Assembly: GCF_949628215.1 (NCBI RefSeq)
Contig: NC_134280.1
Span: 53,346,621-53,410,620, forward strand
Direction of reading: 5' to 3'
Length of the DNA stretch: 64,000 nucleotides
Source of the DNA: Phalacrocorax aristotelis
Taxonomy: Eukaryota > Chordata > Aves > Suliformes > Phalacrocoracidae
The notes under the pieces are model-generated. The model did not search any database, was not told the origin of the DNA, and was given only the letters and a program-made list of their open reading frames with translations. Positions 12,101-26,543 of this stretch are shown piece by piece. Positions within the stretch are counted from its first letter, which is position 1, and every line of letters starts with the position of its first letter. The translations under genes were made by a program, and so were the position numbers.

Positions 12101-15000
12101 TAACTACTTTCCAGCCCAGCCAGCTTGCACCTGGGACATCCCTGAACATCCCAGCCACTGTGCACAGTTACGTTGCTCTCAGCAGACCTTGTAACTCCAG
12201 GATGGGTGGTAAGGTGACTTTAATGGTGTCTTTTCTCGCTGGCCAGCAGGGTCTGTGAGCCCCAGCCTGGCTGGCTTGGCCCAAAATATCTCAGGCTGCT
12301 TCCACAGCAATGAAATGTCACCTATTTATTGCTAATGACAAAGGCAGGTGGCTGGGGCAGGCAAAAGGAGAATGGCAGGGCTCAGAGAGATGGGAGAAGT
12401 TAAAAAGGTCAAAAAGCAGTTATTTTAGCTGCTGGCTTTGTGCAGTTTTGGGAGAAGAGTACTGTTTGCATTACATGTAGCAAGCGCAGGTCTCAGCTGC
12501 AACAGCACACTCTTCCCACTCCGTATTTTTGCAAATCTTTCTGCCTATTTGTAGCACCTCCTGCTGTATTGCTCACACCAGCCCTTGCTCAAGAAAGATA
12601 CTGGAGCCATACGTCGGAGCCGTATGTCTCATCGGCACAGCAAGACTCAAGCAGAAGCTATTGCCAGAGGCAGAAATACTCCCATGGATGCAGCCAGTAG
12701 AATAGGTGGAAATTTTCCAAATTTCTTTTTGCAGAGGGAACACTTTTCCCCATGAAAAATGTGAAGGGAATGAAGGGAAGGTTTGATAATGACTTTTACA
12801 ATATGTCCTTTCCCATTTCTAACTTCTTCAAATTGTCTTTTCTATCTTACGATGCCCTTGTGGAGCCCTGACTCTCTGGCTGATGTCAAGGCAGGAATAG
12901 TGAGGAAAGAAATATTGTCACCCAAGCTGTGGTGCTGAAAGCTCTTTCTTGTCAACGCTCTGATACAAATAACTGTATAGATACCAGGACGTGCTCCTAA
13001 AGTTTCTGCTTTTGCGCAAGAGCCCTTCTGGCCTCTCAGCTGCTATGGCAGGGCATCCTATGTCCCATGTCTCTCCCAAGCAAATCCTTCCCCTGTAGAC
13101 CAGAAAATGGCATTGAAGGTGCTGGTTTGCAACAGCGCTGTGGTTGGTGAGGATGGAGTGAGAGACCAGTAGCAAAAGATAAGGGTTTGTGAAGCACCAG
13201 CAAGAGGCAGGCTGGGCGCTCAGAGGAAACACAGGCACCGTGAAGCACTTGGACTGAAGCAACCCCATGCTGCATGCACTTTTGCAGGGGGGAAGCCTAG
13301 ACCACCCAGTGTTGCAGTGGGATCCCTAACATGGTAGGGGGAGAAAACCTTTAATAGTGGGATGTCAGCGTATTACAGCGAGCAGCCAAGGAGCTCATAG
13401 TGACGCAATTACTTACACCAAGGACAGGTCCAGGAGTATGAACTCCTGCATGCCCTCCAAACACCATCCCTACAGTACAAACTCCCTAACTTCTAAATGC
13501 CAGGATGTCTATTTTGCTTTGTTTTGAAGTTCTGAGATGCTGGTAGAGCCAGTGGTGATTTGTGAGCTTGTGTCTCTGCAACCAGTCACCTGCTGAACCC
13601 TGGGGACACTGTGCATCCTTCGGGTACCAACAGTTGCATCCCTTCTGGCATGATGCAGTGCTGGCTCCCGTGCCAGGGAGCTGCAGCCACAGGGAAGCCA
13701 CGACCGCTCAGATGAGCACCTTTGATAAATGTCCACCCTCCCACTTTCCTGCTGTATGGACCAGATAGCTGCAAGCCAAGGCCATTACTCAGTGTATCAT
13801 CAGGTGTGTAACTGTGTCCTGTGCACTCCAAATTGGCAGGGAGATGACTATTTGAAGGAAGCTGAAGCCAAAAGGGCTGTGGCATCTGGCCAAATCTGCT
13901 GTCGATTTTAAAGCCGATTCCGCTGTTCCTCCTGTGGAGCAAAACAACCATATTTTTCATTTTGCAAAGGACAAAGCTCAACAGAGCTTTAATTTTTTTC
14001 TTTTTTTTTGGCTTTTTTTTTTTGGTTGTGTTTGCTAGGAATTTATTGAATGCTGTTACATTATTCTTCTTGCTGTCAGGAAACAGGCTGATTCCCCTCC
14101 CAAGTAGCAAAGTTTGGCTACTGAGCAACTAGGCTGCATGGGGCTTTTTGGCCACTGGTGAGGCTACTGTCTTAGGCGGTGGCCTATGAATGTCCTCCAA
14201 ACACTTGGCATCAAAAAGCTTTGCCATCAGCCTCGGGAAGGTCCCCTATCAATGGGCGGTGAGTGGGTAGCACAGCTCTTGGGCCTGAAGAAAGCAAAAC
14301 CCCACTGCCGTAAAAGATGTAACACAACATCTGGTTTGCTTTATATTCTAAGTGCTGCATTTCGTCCCAGGAGAGTGGCCCCAAGCCATTTGGTGTGGTC
14401 CAGGTCTGTTGGGGAAGGTGCCCCACTCCCCAGCATCCACAGCTGGTCCTGCATGCTGAGGAATGCACAGTCCCATGGTAAGACATTTGTAAACCTGAAT
14501 CCTCCTTCCCTGTTCCTTCAGTGGAAAGTACGGGAGGAAAAAGCCTGCAGTATTTTTTTGTTAAGGGGCTGAGCAGCAGGAATGGGTCAGGAGAAGACAG
14601 TAGCATGAACAGAATAGAATTGGCACTTTTCTTATGCCCCCCTCCTCCCAGTTATCCATTGTAATTATGCACCTGACCCGTCCACCTCCATATACACAAA
14701 AAATCTGTTGTTTGACGATCTGCCAACCATCCTCTTTCTGTGCTGGAGCAGGTCTCGTTCAGGGGAAATTTCCCCAGCCGTGGAGAAACTGGAGCGAGAA
14801 GCAGTTTCCATGGGTTCATTCCATTATTCATCGTTATCTTCCCCTCAGGCCACCCCAAACAATTTCCTTCCCCTCCATGTACACCCTTCAAATGGTTTTA
14901 GAATAAGACACTGAAAAATAAAGTTAAAGAAACCCAAAAACCAAAAGCATTGAAAACACTCAAATATACTGCTCGGCTCTTTCCTCCCTGCACCATTGTC

Positions 15001-18000
15001 TTAGGAGGGCTGGCGCGGGACCAGACTTCTTTCTTATTACCAATCTTAACTACTCCACTGGGCATCGAAAAATAAAGCCCTATAAAAGTCACTAATTAAA
15101 TAAGTTCTCCCATCTGACCTAATACAAGCGACATGGGAGGTTGCATGATTTTTATTTTTTTTAGGGTGTGGATTTTTTTCCCCCCTCTCTTTTGTAGAGC
15201 CCACGTTTCTGACAGGGATTAGTTGTTTTTCTGGTAAGGGAGAGGGATTTCAAGGTCATGGAATGAATAAATGATGATAATGCGCGGCCGTGGGGGAAAG
15301 CGAGCACAGTGAGCGCGCAGCAAGCAAGCACGGCATCAGCCAAGGTGCTTGCTGCCTCCTCAGTCCCCTCTGAGGGGGACAGGGCTTGGGTCGTCCCTCC
15401 CCGTGGTAGCTGTGTGGGTGCTTAGCCTCCCCACTATTGTTTGCCAGGGCAGCCGCTTCTTTTTTGTAATTATCATTATTATTTTTATTATTTTCTTCTC
15501 TCACAACTCAGGAGCATGTGGTTATCTCGTCTGCGTGTCCCCTGCCCCGAGGCTCTGCGGGGCTCTCTGGCGCCGGGCCTTGCGGGGTGCACGCCTGCCC
15601 CAAAGCAAGTGAGATGGAAAATTAGCGGCTGGATTTCCTGTTATTCTTGGGAATTTTGGATGGATTTGTGCATCTAGATATTCACCACACTCAGCCGCAG
15701 TGCTTGAGCACTGTGCAGCCACTCACTGTCTTCTCCCCTGCTCCTTGGACATGATCCGACAAGTGAGATGAGCCGGGCAGTTTCAACCCCCTGCCCCACT
15801 GCTGGGGCTGTGCAGGGCAATGCTTTTTTCTCCTGACTCATTCACTAATAAGCTTGCTTCTTGTGAGAGCGTCCCAAGGTTTTCTAACAACAGGAAGCAG
15901 TGCGCTGCCTGCCCCGGGGTCCAGCCGCATGTGGGAAGAGGTGTGGCTGCCTCCAATTTCGAGGAACACCAGTGTTATGAGCAGCCCTGTTCTCAGCATG
16001 CTTTCTCCTTGGTCTCCTCCTCACTGGCTCCAGCTCGATTCCCCTTTTTTTCACTTCCTACCCTAATAACCAAGGGATTGCAACTGGGATTGGCCCCTTC
16101 AGAGACAGGTGTGTCGGGAGAGGGTTGTAGCTCCTGAAAGGTAGCAGGTAGGGGTAGGGATGCTGAGCCCAGGGAAATGTGCATGTCTGTTGTGGCTGCC
16201 CTGTTTTGGCTTGCTAGAGGTCCCGAAGTCAGTCCTGCAGTGAAGCAGATGCCAAAGGGTTTGAGCACACACCACCAGCAGATTTCCCAAATCTCTTTCC
16301 TTTTTTTGACACAGAACCTCTGGCAGTGAAGGGTCTTGCCCTTTAATGCAGAGATGGATGGGACCTGTCAAGCTAGACAAGCTTTTCAGTTGCTGCTCCT
16401 GCCTCTCTTCACGCCTGGAGAACCAGGCAGTGCAGACCCCCGGGGACGCCTCCCGGCGGCCCTGATTTAGCTTATTCTAGGCCATGCTGAGAATTATTAG
16501 CTGCAGGAGTCTGCCTCTCTCCCCTCCTCGCAGAGACGAGTTTTCTTATTTTAGCTTGGTGCTTTGCTTTCCCCCTACACAGGCTATTTGTTCTATAGCT
16601 TTTACACTACAGCTAGGATAAATAAACAGCAGCTGAGAGGGGGTCACCATTATCAGGGAGGGCAAGGATGGGTGTAGGGGGCTGGGAGAGGGTGGTGGAA
16701 GCCTTGCCCAGAGCTGGGCACTTTCTTAATGCAACCTCCTGGAGTACAGTCCCTGGAGCCAGCGCCACGGGGAAGCTGTGCAGCATTTGCCTGGCTTTAT
16801 TCCTGTGGCTGTCATGGTTGAGGACAGCTGTCAGTTTCAAGCGCAAGGTGCTTCCAGGCAGTGCAACCTCTCTGCAAACCTGCACCATAGCAAAGCAAAC
16901 CGGAGCAGCTGTGTGGAGCCATCAGTCTCATTGCTTAACCCATGGAAAGACTTCACATGATGTTTCTGTGACCAGTTGCTTCAAATCTTCCAGCAAATGC
17001 CCTCTGGCTATTAATGTTACACGAATATTCCTGCATACTCATTTATTAATGAGAGGCCCGTGGAAATGACAAACCCTAAACAAACGCAGGATACTGTTTG
17101 TGGAACAATTAAATTTGCTTTGCACCAGCTTGTGGCCTAGAAATAACATCCCTGAACTGGGCTCATGTCAATCTAGTCATGAGAGAAATATGTTGTGTGA
17201 CTTGGCTTAAACGACAGGGCTCTCCACTGGCTTTCCAAGCAGTGGTGAGCACTTTTGGTTAGTGACCAGGACTCAGCAAGTTTCAATGCAGTCAATGCTT
17301 CACGCAAGTTGCATTATTTTTCTGTGCGCCATCTATAATCTCGAAAGGCTTCATGCCTCATGGGTCTTGTGCTGAATACGTGGCGGAAAGTATCAGATAT
17401 GCCTGCACAGTCCTCTTAGGAGCTGATTTCCAGAAATGAAGACCAAATAAGCTGCAGACCAAGAGACAGGATGAGAAGGGCATGAGCACAGCCTTGATGG
17501 AGCAAGCTCATCTCCAAGCTTCATCAGACACCCTGACCAAGGCATTAGCAGGACCTAACTGGCTTCTTACCCTGCAACTCAAGGAGGAAACCCTTTAAAT
17601 ATCTATGTTCTTTGTATATTAAAAATATGAGACATATGCACTGTCACTGATTTATTGTCTGAGCAAATTTATTTAGGAGAGAGTCCAGGTCTTGAGTGAA
17701 GAGAGAAGCTGTCCTCCAGCAATAGAAATGATCGCTGAATATTTAATATGATGTTGAGCATCATAGTGCACCTCAAATGGGAAGATCTGGGGACTTGGCC
17801 CTCTCTCGGGTGACTTTGGACCGTTCAGGTCTTTTGTGGCCATCCTATGTTGCAAACATCCTTTGCGATGCCTACGTTCCTGCAGGCTACCGAGTGGGGA
17901 TGACTATCATTTTTCCACAAGTAAAGGCTGACAGCAATTACAGGTGTTTGGGTGCTGCTCTGAGAATAGCAGGAGATGAGTCACATGCTTCTCTGACCAA

Positions 18001-21000
18001 GAAGGGCCATGGATAAAAGATCATAATTTAGTTTTCGGCAGGTGCTTTCATTAGGAGGCATTGCCTGTCTCCTGCAACCTCTTGTACTTTACAGTCAATG
18101 CAGTTCAAGCTAAAAGCATTTTTAGTGGGGAACCTGGCACTGGACAGGGTGGTCAGAATTAGCGTGCTGCAGGGCAGGAGAGGGCTGTGGGGCTTGGGGT
18201 AAGTAGATAAACTATTTGTTATTGAGCAGCAAGAAAATGTTAATTGCCACAAAGCTTTTTCTGCAGGAAAACATCATTGGCTCATGATGGATGGCCAGGT
18301 TTAAGGCGGCAGGCAAACAAAATGGATCATAAACAGATTCTACCTTAGCCTCTAACAACAAACCTCCAGAAACAGCTTTTGGTTGGTTGGTGCTTAGGGA
18401 CTCTAAAAGACAAAATAACTGAGATCTCCCCTACAGAAGGCACACGTATGGATCACAGAATAATACAGTCATATTTAAAGACATTCATATAGACTACAGA
18501 ATATAGGGGGATTGCCTGGTATTCACGCATAGCTTAAATACATCAGTTCAGCTGTATATTTGCATCAGAATAGATCTATAACTGAAGGCTTGGTAAAAGG
18601 GGCTTATCTTCCTCTTTCTTCCTTTTTTTTTTTTTATTTATTTAATGCTTCAATGGAAATATCCCCCTGTTTCTAACTTCTTAGGACACAGTCAAGAAGG
18701 GAATAATCCATTACATACTTCATTATTTTCCAGATAGCAGAGGAAATCTCCTAGGAATATTTGAAATGTAAAGGGTATTATAATATCTAAAATCAAATGA
18801 CATGAATTTTGATGATGTGTCAGGATTTGCAAGTGGTAATGCTAATGCTGATTTTTGGGGAGCCATTACTCAGTCTGCACCTGAATAGCAAATGAGATGA
18901 GGATTGCCTTACAAGCAGTTGTTCTGTTCATTTTCTAAGTAGTACCACAAAATAAGGCATAGATAGAACCCTCTTTTTTACCTTTCTTTTGTTATTTGAA
19001 AACCAAAGCTTCAGAATTACCCCTGATATTTTGTAACATCAGCCTCTGAGACAGAGAAATGTTGAAGCAAAACCCTACATGTTCAGAAATGCAAGCAGTA
19101 TGCAATGAGCTAAAATATTCTTTATGATAGTCTTAAAATCAGAATTACCCAGTCTAGTACATGCTGAAATTTACAGTGGTGCATTAAAGCTATGACAAAC
19201 AACCTCTGACAGATAATTTGGTCGTAACTCTTATTTCAGCACACATCATGGCAAAGCAGTGCAAGTGGAAAGGGATGCTGTTGGGCAGCAGCAGATGCTA
19301 GTTTTCAGTGCCAGACTCCAGCTTTCAATTTCAACAAGCAAAATTATCTTAACCTACTTTATCCTTTTTTCTCTTGAAAAAAAAACCCAAAAACTATTGT
19401 TTTTCCAGAAACTCTCTTGATTTTATAAAATATTCGAAACTTGATAAGAGACGGGATATGCTTTGTCTCTGTGAGAGCTTCTTCATCCTGATAGATTTAG
19501 TGGAGAATCTGTCCTCCATGAATCTTTCCCTAAGAAGCAGACGAATGTATTGTTTCCAAATACTAATTCTCTCAACTTCTTAAAATCCCTTGGCACTTAT
19601 TATTTTCATTCCTCGCAAGCAGTAGTGAAAACAAATGTTCTTTGTGTAAACAGATTTTGACAGAATGTGGGAACTTAAATAAATATGGTTATAATATGGT
19701 ATAAAAATCAACTACAAATCTGAAGTAAACTGAAAGTGTATGGGTAAAGAGTCTTGTGTCCCCCACCAAAAAAAACCCAAATGTATACTGCGATGTATTA
19801 AAACAGGTAAATATCAGCTCCGAGGCTCCTAACTGTATCGTATGTTTGAAGACACTAGAACTCTGTAAATATGCAATGTTAAGTAAAACAGTTGTTCCAA
19901 AACATCCTTTTGCATAAAACATGTTCTTGTGCCTGTTATTCCACTCCAAGAAAAATGAGCATCCCACTGGCGCTGTTTTCCTCAGCCGTCCAGAGATGCG
20001 GGGCATAGCTCTTCTTTAGGGTAGGCAATGATGTCGTAGGACTGATGGAAACCAAGGATATTTTGAAACATTTACGTAGCTTATGTAAGCTAGGAGAAAA
20101 AAGCAAAGAAAAAGTACTTACTCCAGAAAGCACAACTGGCCACAAAGCCTTTCTATGAGACCGGATACCCTGGGTGGTTTTCTGAGGCATGAGGCCAAAG
20201 GCCAAAAGAGCAAAACCACCCAAAAAGTGTAATAATTACCCTTTGGGGCAATGGTTGCATGAAGTGGAACTTATGAATAAAGACAAGGAAAACCCATTAA
20301 GTAATATTATTGACATGCGTCTGACGTCGCCAATAGCCAACCAGAACTCGCCACTTGTGCTCCGGATTTCTGAAATCATTTCTTAACGGAATAAGGGGGG
20401 TTTAATTCATGTCTTTCTACAGATGCTAGAGGATGCAGGTTTGCCAGCCATTCACGTTTCCAGCCTGTGCGCTGTTAATAAATCCAAGGTTTAGTTGAAG
20501 CACAGTAGTCGTCCTCTGTTATATCAGCATTGCAAACAAGTTTCAGCTTCACGCAATAACATGAAATTGCCATATATCAGCATTTCTTAAGCACCTGTCC
20601 CTGACAGTGCCAAGCCACTCTGAGAATTACAGGGGGAAGAAATGAGAGAGACCATTTTCCATGCAAGATGTAGCGCCGTGGCAAAAAATATACCTTTTGA
20701 TTACATAGTGCAAACAGACTTCAGTGCCAATTTCAGAGGCAAAATAAAGGAAAACAGGGTTCAGACGATGCTACAAGCCTGAAAAATGTGTCTGGACCAC
20801 ATAAGAAAGGCATAAATGGAAGACTTGTGACTCTTGAGGTTTTTAAGTTTTAAGGTCCAAATGGTTGCTTTACTTCCATGGCTTAATAGCAAAGCAGTTT
20901 TAAGGAGAAATTAAATCAGAGCTGAGAGAGGATCAGCTGAATAATGCAGTTGTAGGACCAAAGCTGGATACCCACTTACCAGAGGGTGATACGGTGGTCA

Positions 21001-24000
21001 TGAAGATGTCCTGAAGTCAGGCAATATCTCCCCTCCAAAACCCCATACCCCTTCTCCTCACCTGTGTCATGACATGGGCACAGTTTCTGTTGGGCTGGAT
21101 ATGAAGAAAACATTTTTCTAGAGGAAGGCATATCAGCAAGGTTCACTCCCACTGCCTGAGCTTAGGGGGAAAATGGACTGCTCTGTCTGTGTAGGTACAG
21201 CGAGGTGTGAAGATACCGAAGGCTCTAGAGAGTTGATCTTTTTACTGGATTTCTTTTTTATTTTAAAGCATTACAGCTCTGCAACTTTAAAAGTGTTTCT
21301 TGTCACCACTCAGGGCAAAATTGCATTTGCACAATTTAAGGAAGTCGACCCTGCTTTTGAGAAGCAACATACCATTTTGACAGGTGAAGAACAGGTCAAT
21401 AGTAACTCCAAAATTCAAATATTAATCACAGCTAAAAAAGCTACTTTAGAAAGTGCATGGGTGTTAAACTTTCAGAGGTGTTTTGAATGTAGAAGTAATT
21501 GTACAGCTGCTGGGTGGGTTGTACTTGAGTACAACTGTATGTTGGGATGGACAGTCAGTCACAGATGCTACTTCTGAGACTTCAAGGGCCCCCAAATGTT
21601 TTTATTTAGCCTTCCTTGTACATACGCTATACCAGGATACATCTTCGCATGTGTCCTGGTAGTATTTCTGTGTCCCTTTGATCACTGAACCAGGTTGCAT
21701 GTTGCAATGATGCCTTATGCACCAGGAGCAGCCAAAGCACAACCTTTCTGTCTTACCTGTGCAGTTGTGGTTAGTCAAATGGCTGCAGATGGAGTTGGAC
21801 AAGGTCTGGCATGCTTCGTGGGAGTTTCTGCTCTGTTCTGTACAAGCAAGATTAGCTTAGGTCTCCTCTCTGTAGTCAGGCATGCAAGGCACCTAGGAGG
21901 GGCACAGCACTGCAGATCAAAGTGGACAGGGATGTGAGGCCCCCCATTTCCTCCATGGGGATGTCCAAGCAGACACCAACCCCAGCTCTTCATGCCAAGA
22001 CCCTTCTCTAGCCTGCAGGGGCTGCGCAGTGAAGGGCAGCAGCTGCTTGCCCATCAGTATCCCAAAGCCATGCTTCCCCAGGGTTTCATGGGTGCGAAGG
22101 GTCCACTGAGGGAGGAGGCTGGGACTGCCTGGCGAGGTGAGGAAAGCCAGCTCTTGGACCACCCCACGGTGGGAGGTGGACTTGTTTATCAGCACAGCTT
22201 CCCTGGTGCCACCCCTTTTCATTTTAGACTGAGACAACCCTCCAGACAGCAATGAATGTGCTCTTGTAAACAAACACCATGGGTTGTTCTTTTTTTGTTG
22301 TTGCTGCTGCTGCTGTTGGGTGTTTTTCTTTCTTTTCCAGCTAAAACTGCTTTGCCTTCAGAAAGCAAGGCAACATAACCTTTGCAGGCTCTTGAGCAAT
22401 TTTTAAATGGTCCCTGTTGGGATGGAAGCCTTTGCTTTCCTGGTGAAAGAGTCATGACCACGGGCAGTAAACAGCTCCAGGACAGTGGAGAGGGCATGGT
22501 GCAGGCAGGAGGGCTGCCCAGGGCTGCACACCAGTCCTGCTGTCCCAAACCATGGCATTGCTGAGCCTAGTTCAGGGGTGCACCCAATGAGGGTTCTTAC
22601 TGCAGCATTGTATGGTATGTTGGCATTGACAGCTCTCAGAGGAAGGCAAAGGTTTCACCAAGGGCAGGAGCCCACCAGGGACATTAAAAATACAAAGAGA
22701 GGCTAAAAACTCTTCCTTGACCTCACCATCCTTGGTGGCATGTGGGAAGAGATGCAGCAGGGATGGCCAGTGAATTCCATAGTGGCTTATCTGTTTCTTT
22801 AGGGTTTCTGCTCTCTTTTCCTCTTTGTTAAGTGATTTTTTAAAAAAAAAATTCTGGTTTTTTCATGCTTGTATAGTTCTGGTCACACTGGTGGCTTCCC
22901 CTTGCCCTGGCTGAACTTTACTGGTTGACAGCACAGCATGTCCCACCAGCTGGCATCTTGTTAGTCCTGGAACCTACCAATGGCTGTTGAGGGACGCAGT
23001 GCCCCCTTCTCTGCTACCAGAGGGGATAGGATGCCTCTAGCAGCAATGCTGATATAAGTCTTTGGTTGTCCCATTTTTCTCCTTTCCTGCCCCCTCTGTC
23101 AGGTCTGGTGGCCCAGGAAAAGCGGCTACCTGCTGGCTCATCCCCACCTATTGCTCAGGTGTTGAATGCTGCTCTGCTCCACGTGGGGAGGAACTTGTCT
23201 CTCTTTCCCAAAAATGCCTGCAAATGCCCTTTGTTTGCCTGGTCATAGCAGCAAATTCAAAGTGTTGAGGCCATCCCAGAAAAAAGAGGGGATTCTGCCT
23301 CTGCACATCGCAGTTTAGAGGTTGAATGTTATGAAACGGAAGATGACTAAACAGATCTCATTGGGATATTTCCTAAGGACACTGTCTTCCCTTGGGTGAA
23401 CACACTCCAAAGGGTTTGTTTCATTCATGCATTAAGCTGAGTAACTTCAATGTTATTAACTGTAAAACAGCTTTTCTGTGCTTACTACAATAGCCCAGCT
23501 ACAAACTGGAGTTTTGGTAAAGAAGATATTACACTTCACTTTAGGGTCAGCCAGCAAAGTTTCTTTGCTACCAGCTTCTCTCTCTTCTTTTTAGTTTTCC
23601 CCTTGAAGCCATTGGAGACCAGTAACTGCAGTTCACACAGTGCTTTTGACATCAGTGTACTCCTTGCCATGCATTGAGCAAGCTTGCAGCAGCATGGCAG
23701 CTCTGCATCCCCACACACCCATGTGTGAAGGCATAGGGACACCAAGAAAAGCAAGCTGTGTGTTTCTCCCTCTGGCCTGACCTCTCCTACCACTGCAAGA
23801 TGTAGAAGTTGAAAGTTAAGCTTTTCAGTTACCAGTAATTTCCACTTTGGTGCATTATTGGCTTTCCTGCAGCACTTTTATAAGCCTGTTTATAAGACAA
23901 TAGACAATGGGAGAAGTTACTGAGGCTCCCAGTGGACACATGTTGACAATAAACCCCTGTAACAGAGGTCAAATCTGTGTTCCCAGAATAGCAGAGGGTA

Positions 24001-26255
24001 ACTTACTGCCTGAGGAGTGTAACACTGCAAATGAACTGATACAGAAGGGATGTCTTATTGTCCATGCCACTGAGTCAGCTTGGCCCAAGACAACTAGTTT
24101 TCCAGAAGATCTGATCTCTTTACTTACTGCAAGGATATGACAACATGTCTATTCCATTGGTAATGCTTATGTCTATGCAAAGGTCCCTGTAGTAATAGAT
24201 GTAAAGCTGCTTAAAATTATTCAATGTGTAAAGTGGCAACACCACCCTGAATGTCATGTTCTTGACCAGGTGCCCCCGTTGGTGGAAAGCCTTTCTCTCC
24301 AAGTGAGGCACAGGAGTGAGTCAGATGGCAGTTTCATGTGGGTGGGGTGGCTCTGCACAGCAATGGGGGGAGGGGAGGAATTATAAAACACTATGTCCTA
24401 TTTTTAAGAAGTTGTAAGTTAGCTTTACTTTTCCCTCATATGAAGTTTCCTTGGGCAGGAAAGCATTTTTAGCACATGGTTTGCAAAAAGAAAAAAAAAA
24501 TACTGACCAAGTGGAGTTTTCTTCTTTTGCTGGTCACTTTTCAGCTTTTTGTGGGTGCAAAAAAGAATTACAAGTTCCTTTTTTTCATGTGTGGTTGCGG
24601 ATACATTAATTGTGCTCTGATAGACAGAGGATGACAGGATGAGTGACTGAATAGGACAACCCATGGTCGTTTCTGTCAAAGATTACTTGCTGGCAGACAG
24701 GCTGCTCATGATGGGTTTAATGTTTGAAAGCCTGGCACACCAAGCTCTCCTTGGTGCTGCTGGAGCTGGGTTGACTGCAAGGTGGTATAGATAGCAATGT
24801 GAGCAGGTATGGGAGCACTTGGGTTGACAGGAAGGTTTGCACACGCTCCAGAAGCATTTTGGCAAACAAAAACTCTCCCCTTGAAAAAGCATGTGTATCA
24901 CTCCACAAAAAAAAATATATCCCCCTACAAAGTGATCCAAGAAAGGCTGTGGGACAGCTGAAGTCTCCTCCATGCACCAGCTCCACAGTGGCAGGGAGGC
25001 AAGTTTGCTATCATGAAATGACAACAATTGTCTTATGTTTAATGCCTATTTTTACTCTTCTTGCCTCCATTTTTCCTGGCACGCGAAGGCTGGAAGCAAA
25101 GTCACCGCACCCTGGAATGGTAGGGGATATTACAGCTGGAGCACAGTGCCAAGGCTATGGTTAGATCCTAGGCTCCCCTTGATTGGCATTGCAACAATTT
25201 TATGACCGACTTTGTCTTACGAATACCCAAAGCTCTGGGCCAAGAGACAGGCTTTCGTTTTTTCATTTTTAATTTCAGAGCGCATTAGTGAGCAGCTAGC
25301 AGTAGAGACAGGAAGCAGCTGCTCTGCAAAGGTCAGGTTGGTGGGCTAAATACATTTTCTTTTGCAGAATACCAAGCCACCAAACCCAGTGGAGTCATTT
25401 AAAGACCCCAAGACACGCAAACGGTGACTGCATGGCCAAGTTATCAGAGGACTCTCCGCCCTGGCCAACCCACCATGCTGTTGCACAGCTGTGCCCCATC
25501 CAACTTGCAAACTGGGCCTCCCATTCAAATGGGCGTAGACTGGGGTGTGGAGGGTGACAGTGTTAATGGCACCTAGCAGAAAAACTGGATGTCTAATGTT
25601 TCCAACCAAACCAGAGACTTGAATATTTCCAACCAAAATATTGATTCTTCTTGGTTACTGAACTTCTGCAGCCAAATTCACAGCTCACCCATCCAGCCCA
25701 GTGCATTGACGTCTTTGCAGTGACTGGCTCATTTTGAGCAAAATTCCTTGAGGGTTTGTTTTTTATTATTTTCAACTGTCTGGCATAGAATACATAGGAG
25801 GTAAGATAATTAATGGGTATCCCTGGAAAGTTACATGTGTTCCTGGAAATCCTCTTCTACCTTCATGTATTCCATTGCTAGCAGTAAGTTTTACCTGAGG
25901 AAAGGGAGCTAGCAGTGACAATCATGACCTAAACACTGCTTTGCTAGTAACAACCCTTTGCTTGTATAGTAACACCCTTGGAGGTCTTGCTCAAGGAACT
26001 ATTTATTTTGCTTTCTTAAATTATGTACAAGTTGGTTTGATGGGGACATTCTCTTTCTTGAAGGCTTCACTGTCCAGCCGCATAAGCCCCTTCTCCACTT
26101 CTGCACAAACCATGGGAGAAGAAAAGTCTTATAATACCACGCAGTCTACTACTACTGGGTTATTGGTAAGTCTTCATATCCTTCCTAGTTTCTGTGTCAA
26201 AATATTCATGGGTAAAATTCTAGGAGGAATGGGAAAAAATACTTGTTAGGAGCTC

Positions 26256-26257
<2 letters not shown>
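15001..26257. other. Gene-free unique sequence
   Basis: Mostly AT-rich. About 16430-16640 mixes CpGs with ATTTAG, TATAGC and AATAAA-type cores and might be a conserved element. A short TTG/CTG run lies at 22297-22317 and a T-rich run near 18624. No exon recognised. Confidence 0.55.
20318..20345 (+). promoter_or_regulatory. CRE-like plus CCAAT module
   Basis: TGACGTCG (20322-20329) is directly followed by CCAAT (20330-20334) and GCCAACCAG. Adjacent CRE and CCAAT boxes are typical of promoters, but no transcript start or exon is recognised nearby. Confidence 0.3.
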
Positions 26258-26313
<56 letters not shown>

Positions 26314-26378
26314 AATATATGTATATGCATATGTATATGTATATAATATATGTATATGTATATAATATATGTATATAA

Positions 26379-26455
<77 letters not shown>

Positions 26456-26463
26456 AATATATG

Positions 26464-26530
<67 letters not shown>

Positions 26531-26543
26531 CTAATATATGTGT
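26258..26543 (+). repeat. TATATG hexanucleotide microsatellite
   Basis: About 286 bp of GTATAT/TATATG units, interrupted by several ATAATAT and ATGCAT variants and ending in CTAATATATGTG. It produces spurious Tyr-Thr/Ile open frames on the minus strand. Confidence 0.97.

Larger units (their letters stand above)
4302..15000. other. Gene-free unique sequence
   Basis: Contains the two motif blocks listed near 5.4-5.7 and 9.1 kb, an A-rich run at about 8976-9020 and a short (AC) repeat at 10907-10919. No exon or RNA gene seen. A 180-codon minus frame at 10103-10645 and another at 13586-14128 have no family resemblance. Confidence 0.55.

Noticed and set aside
13586-14128. 180-codon minus-strand frame
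   Set aside because: Contains a Lys run from a poly(T) tract and no domain; probably chance.
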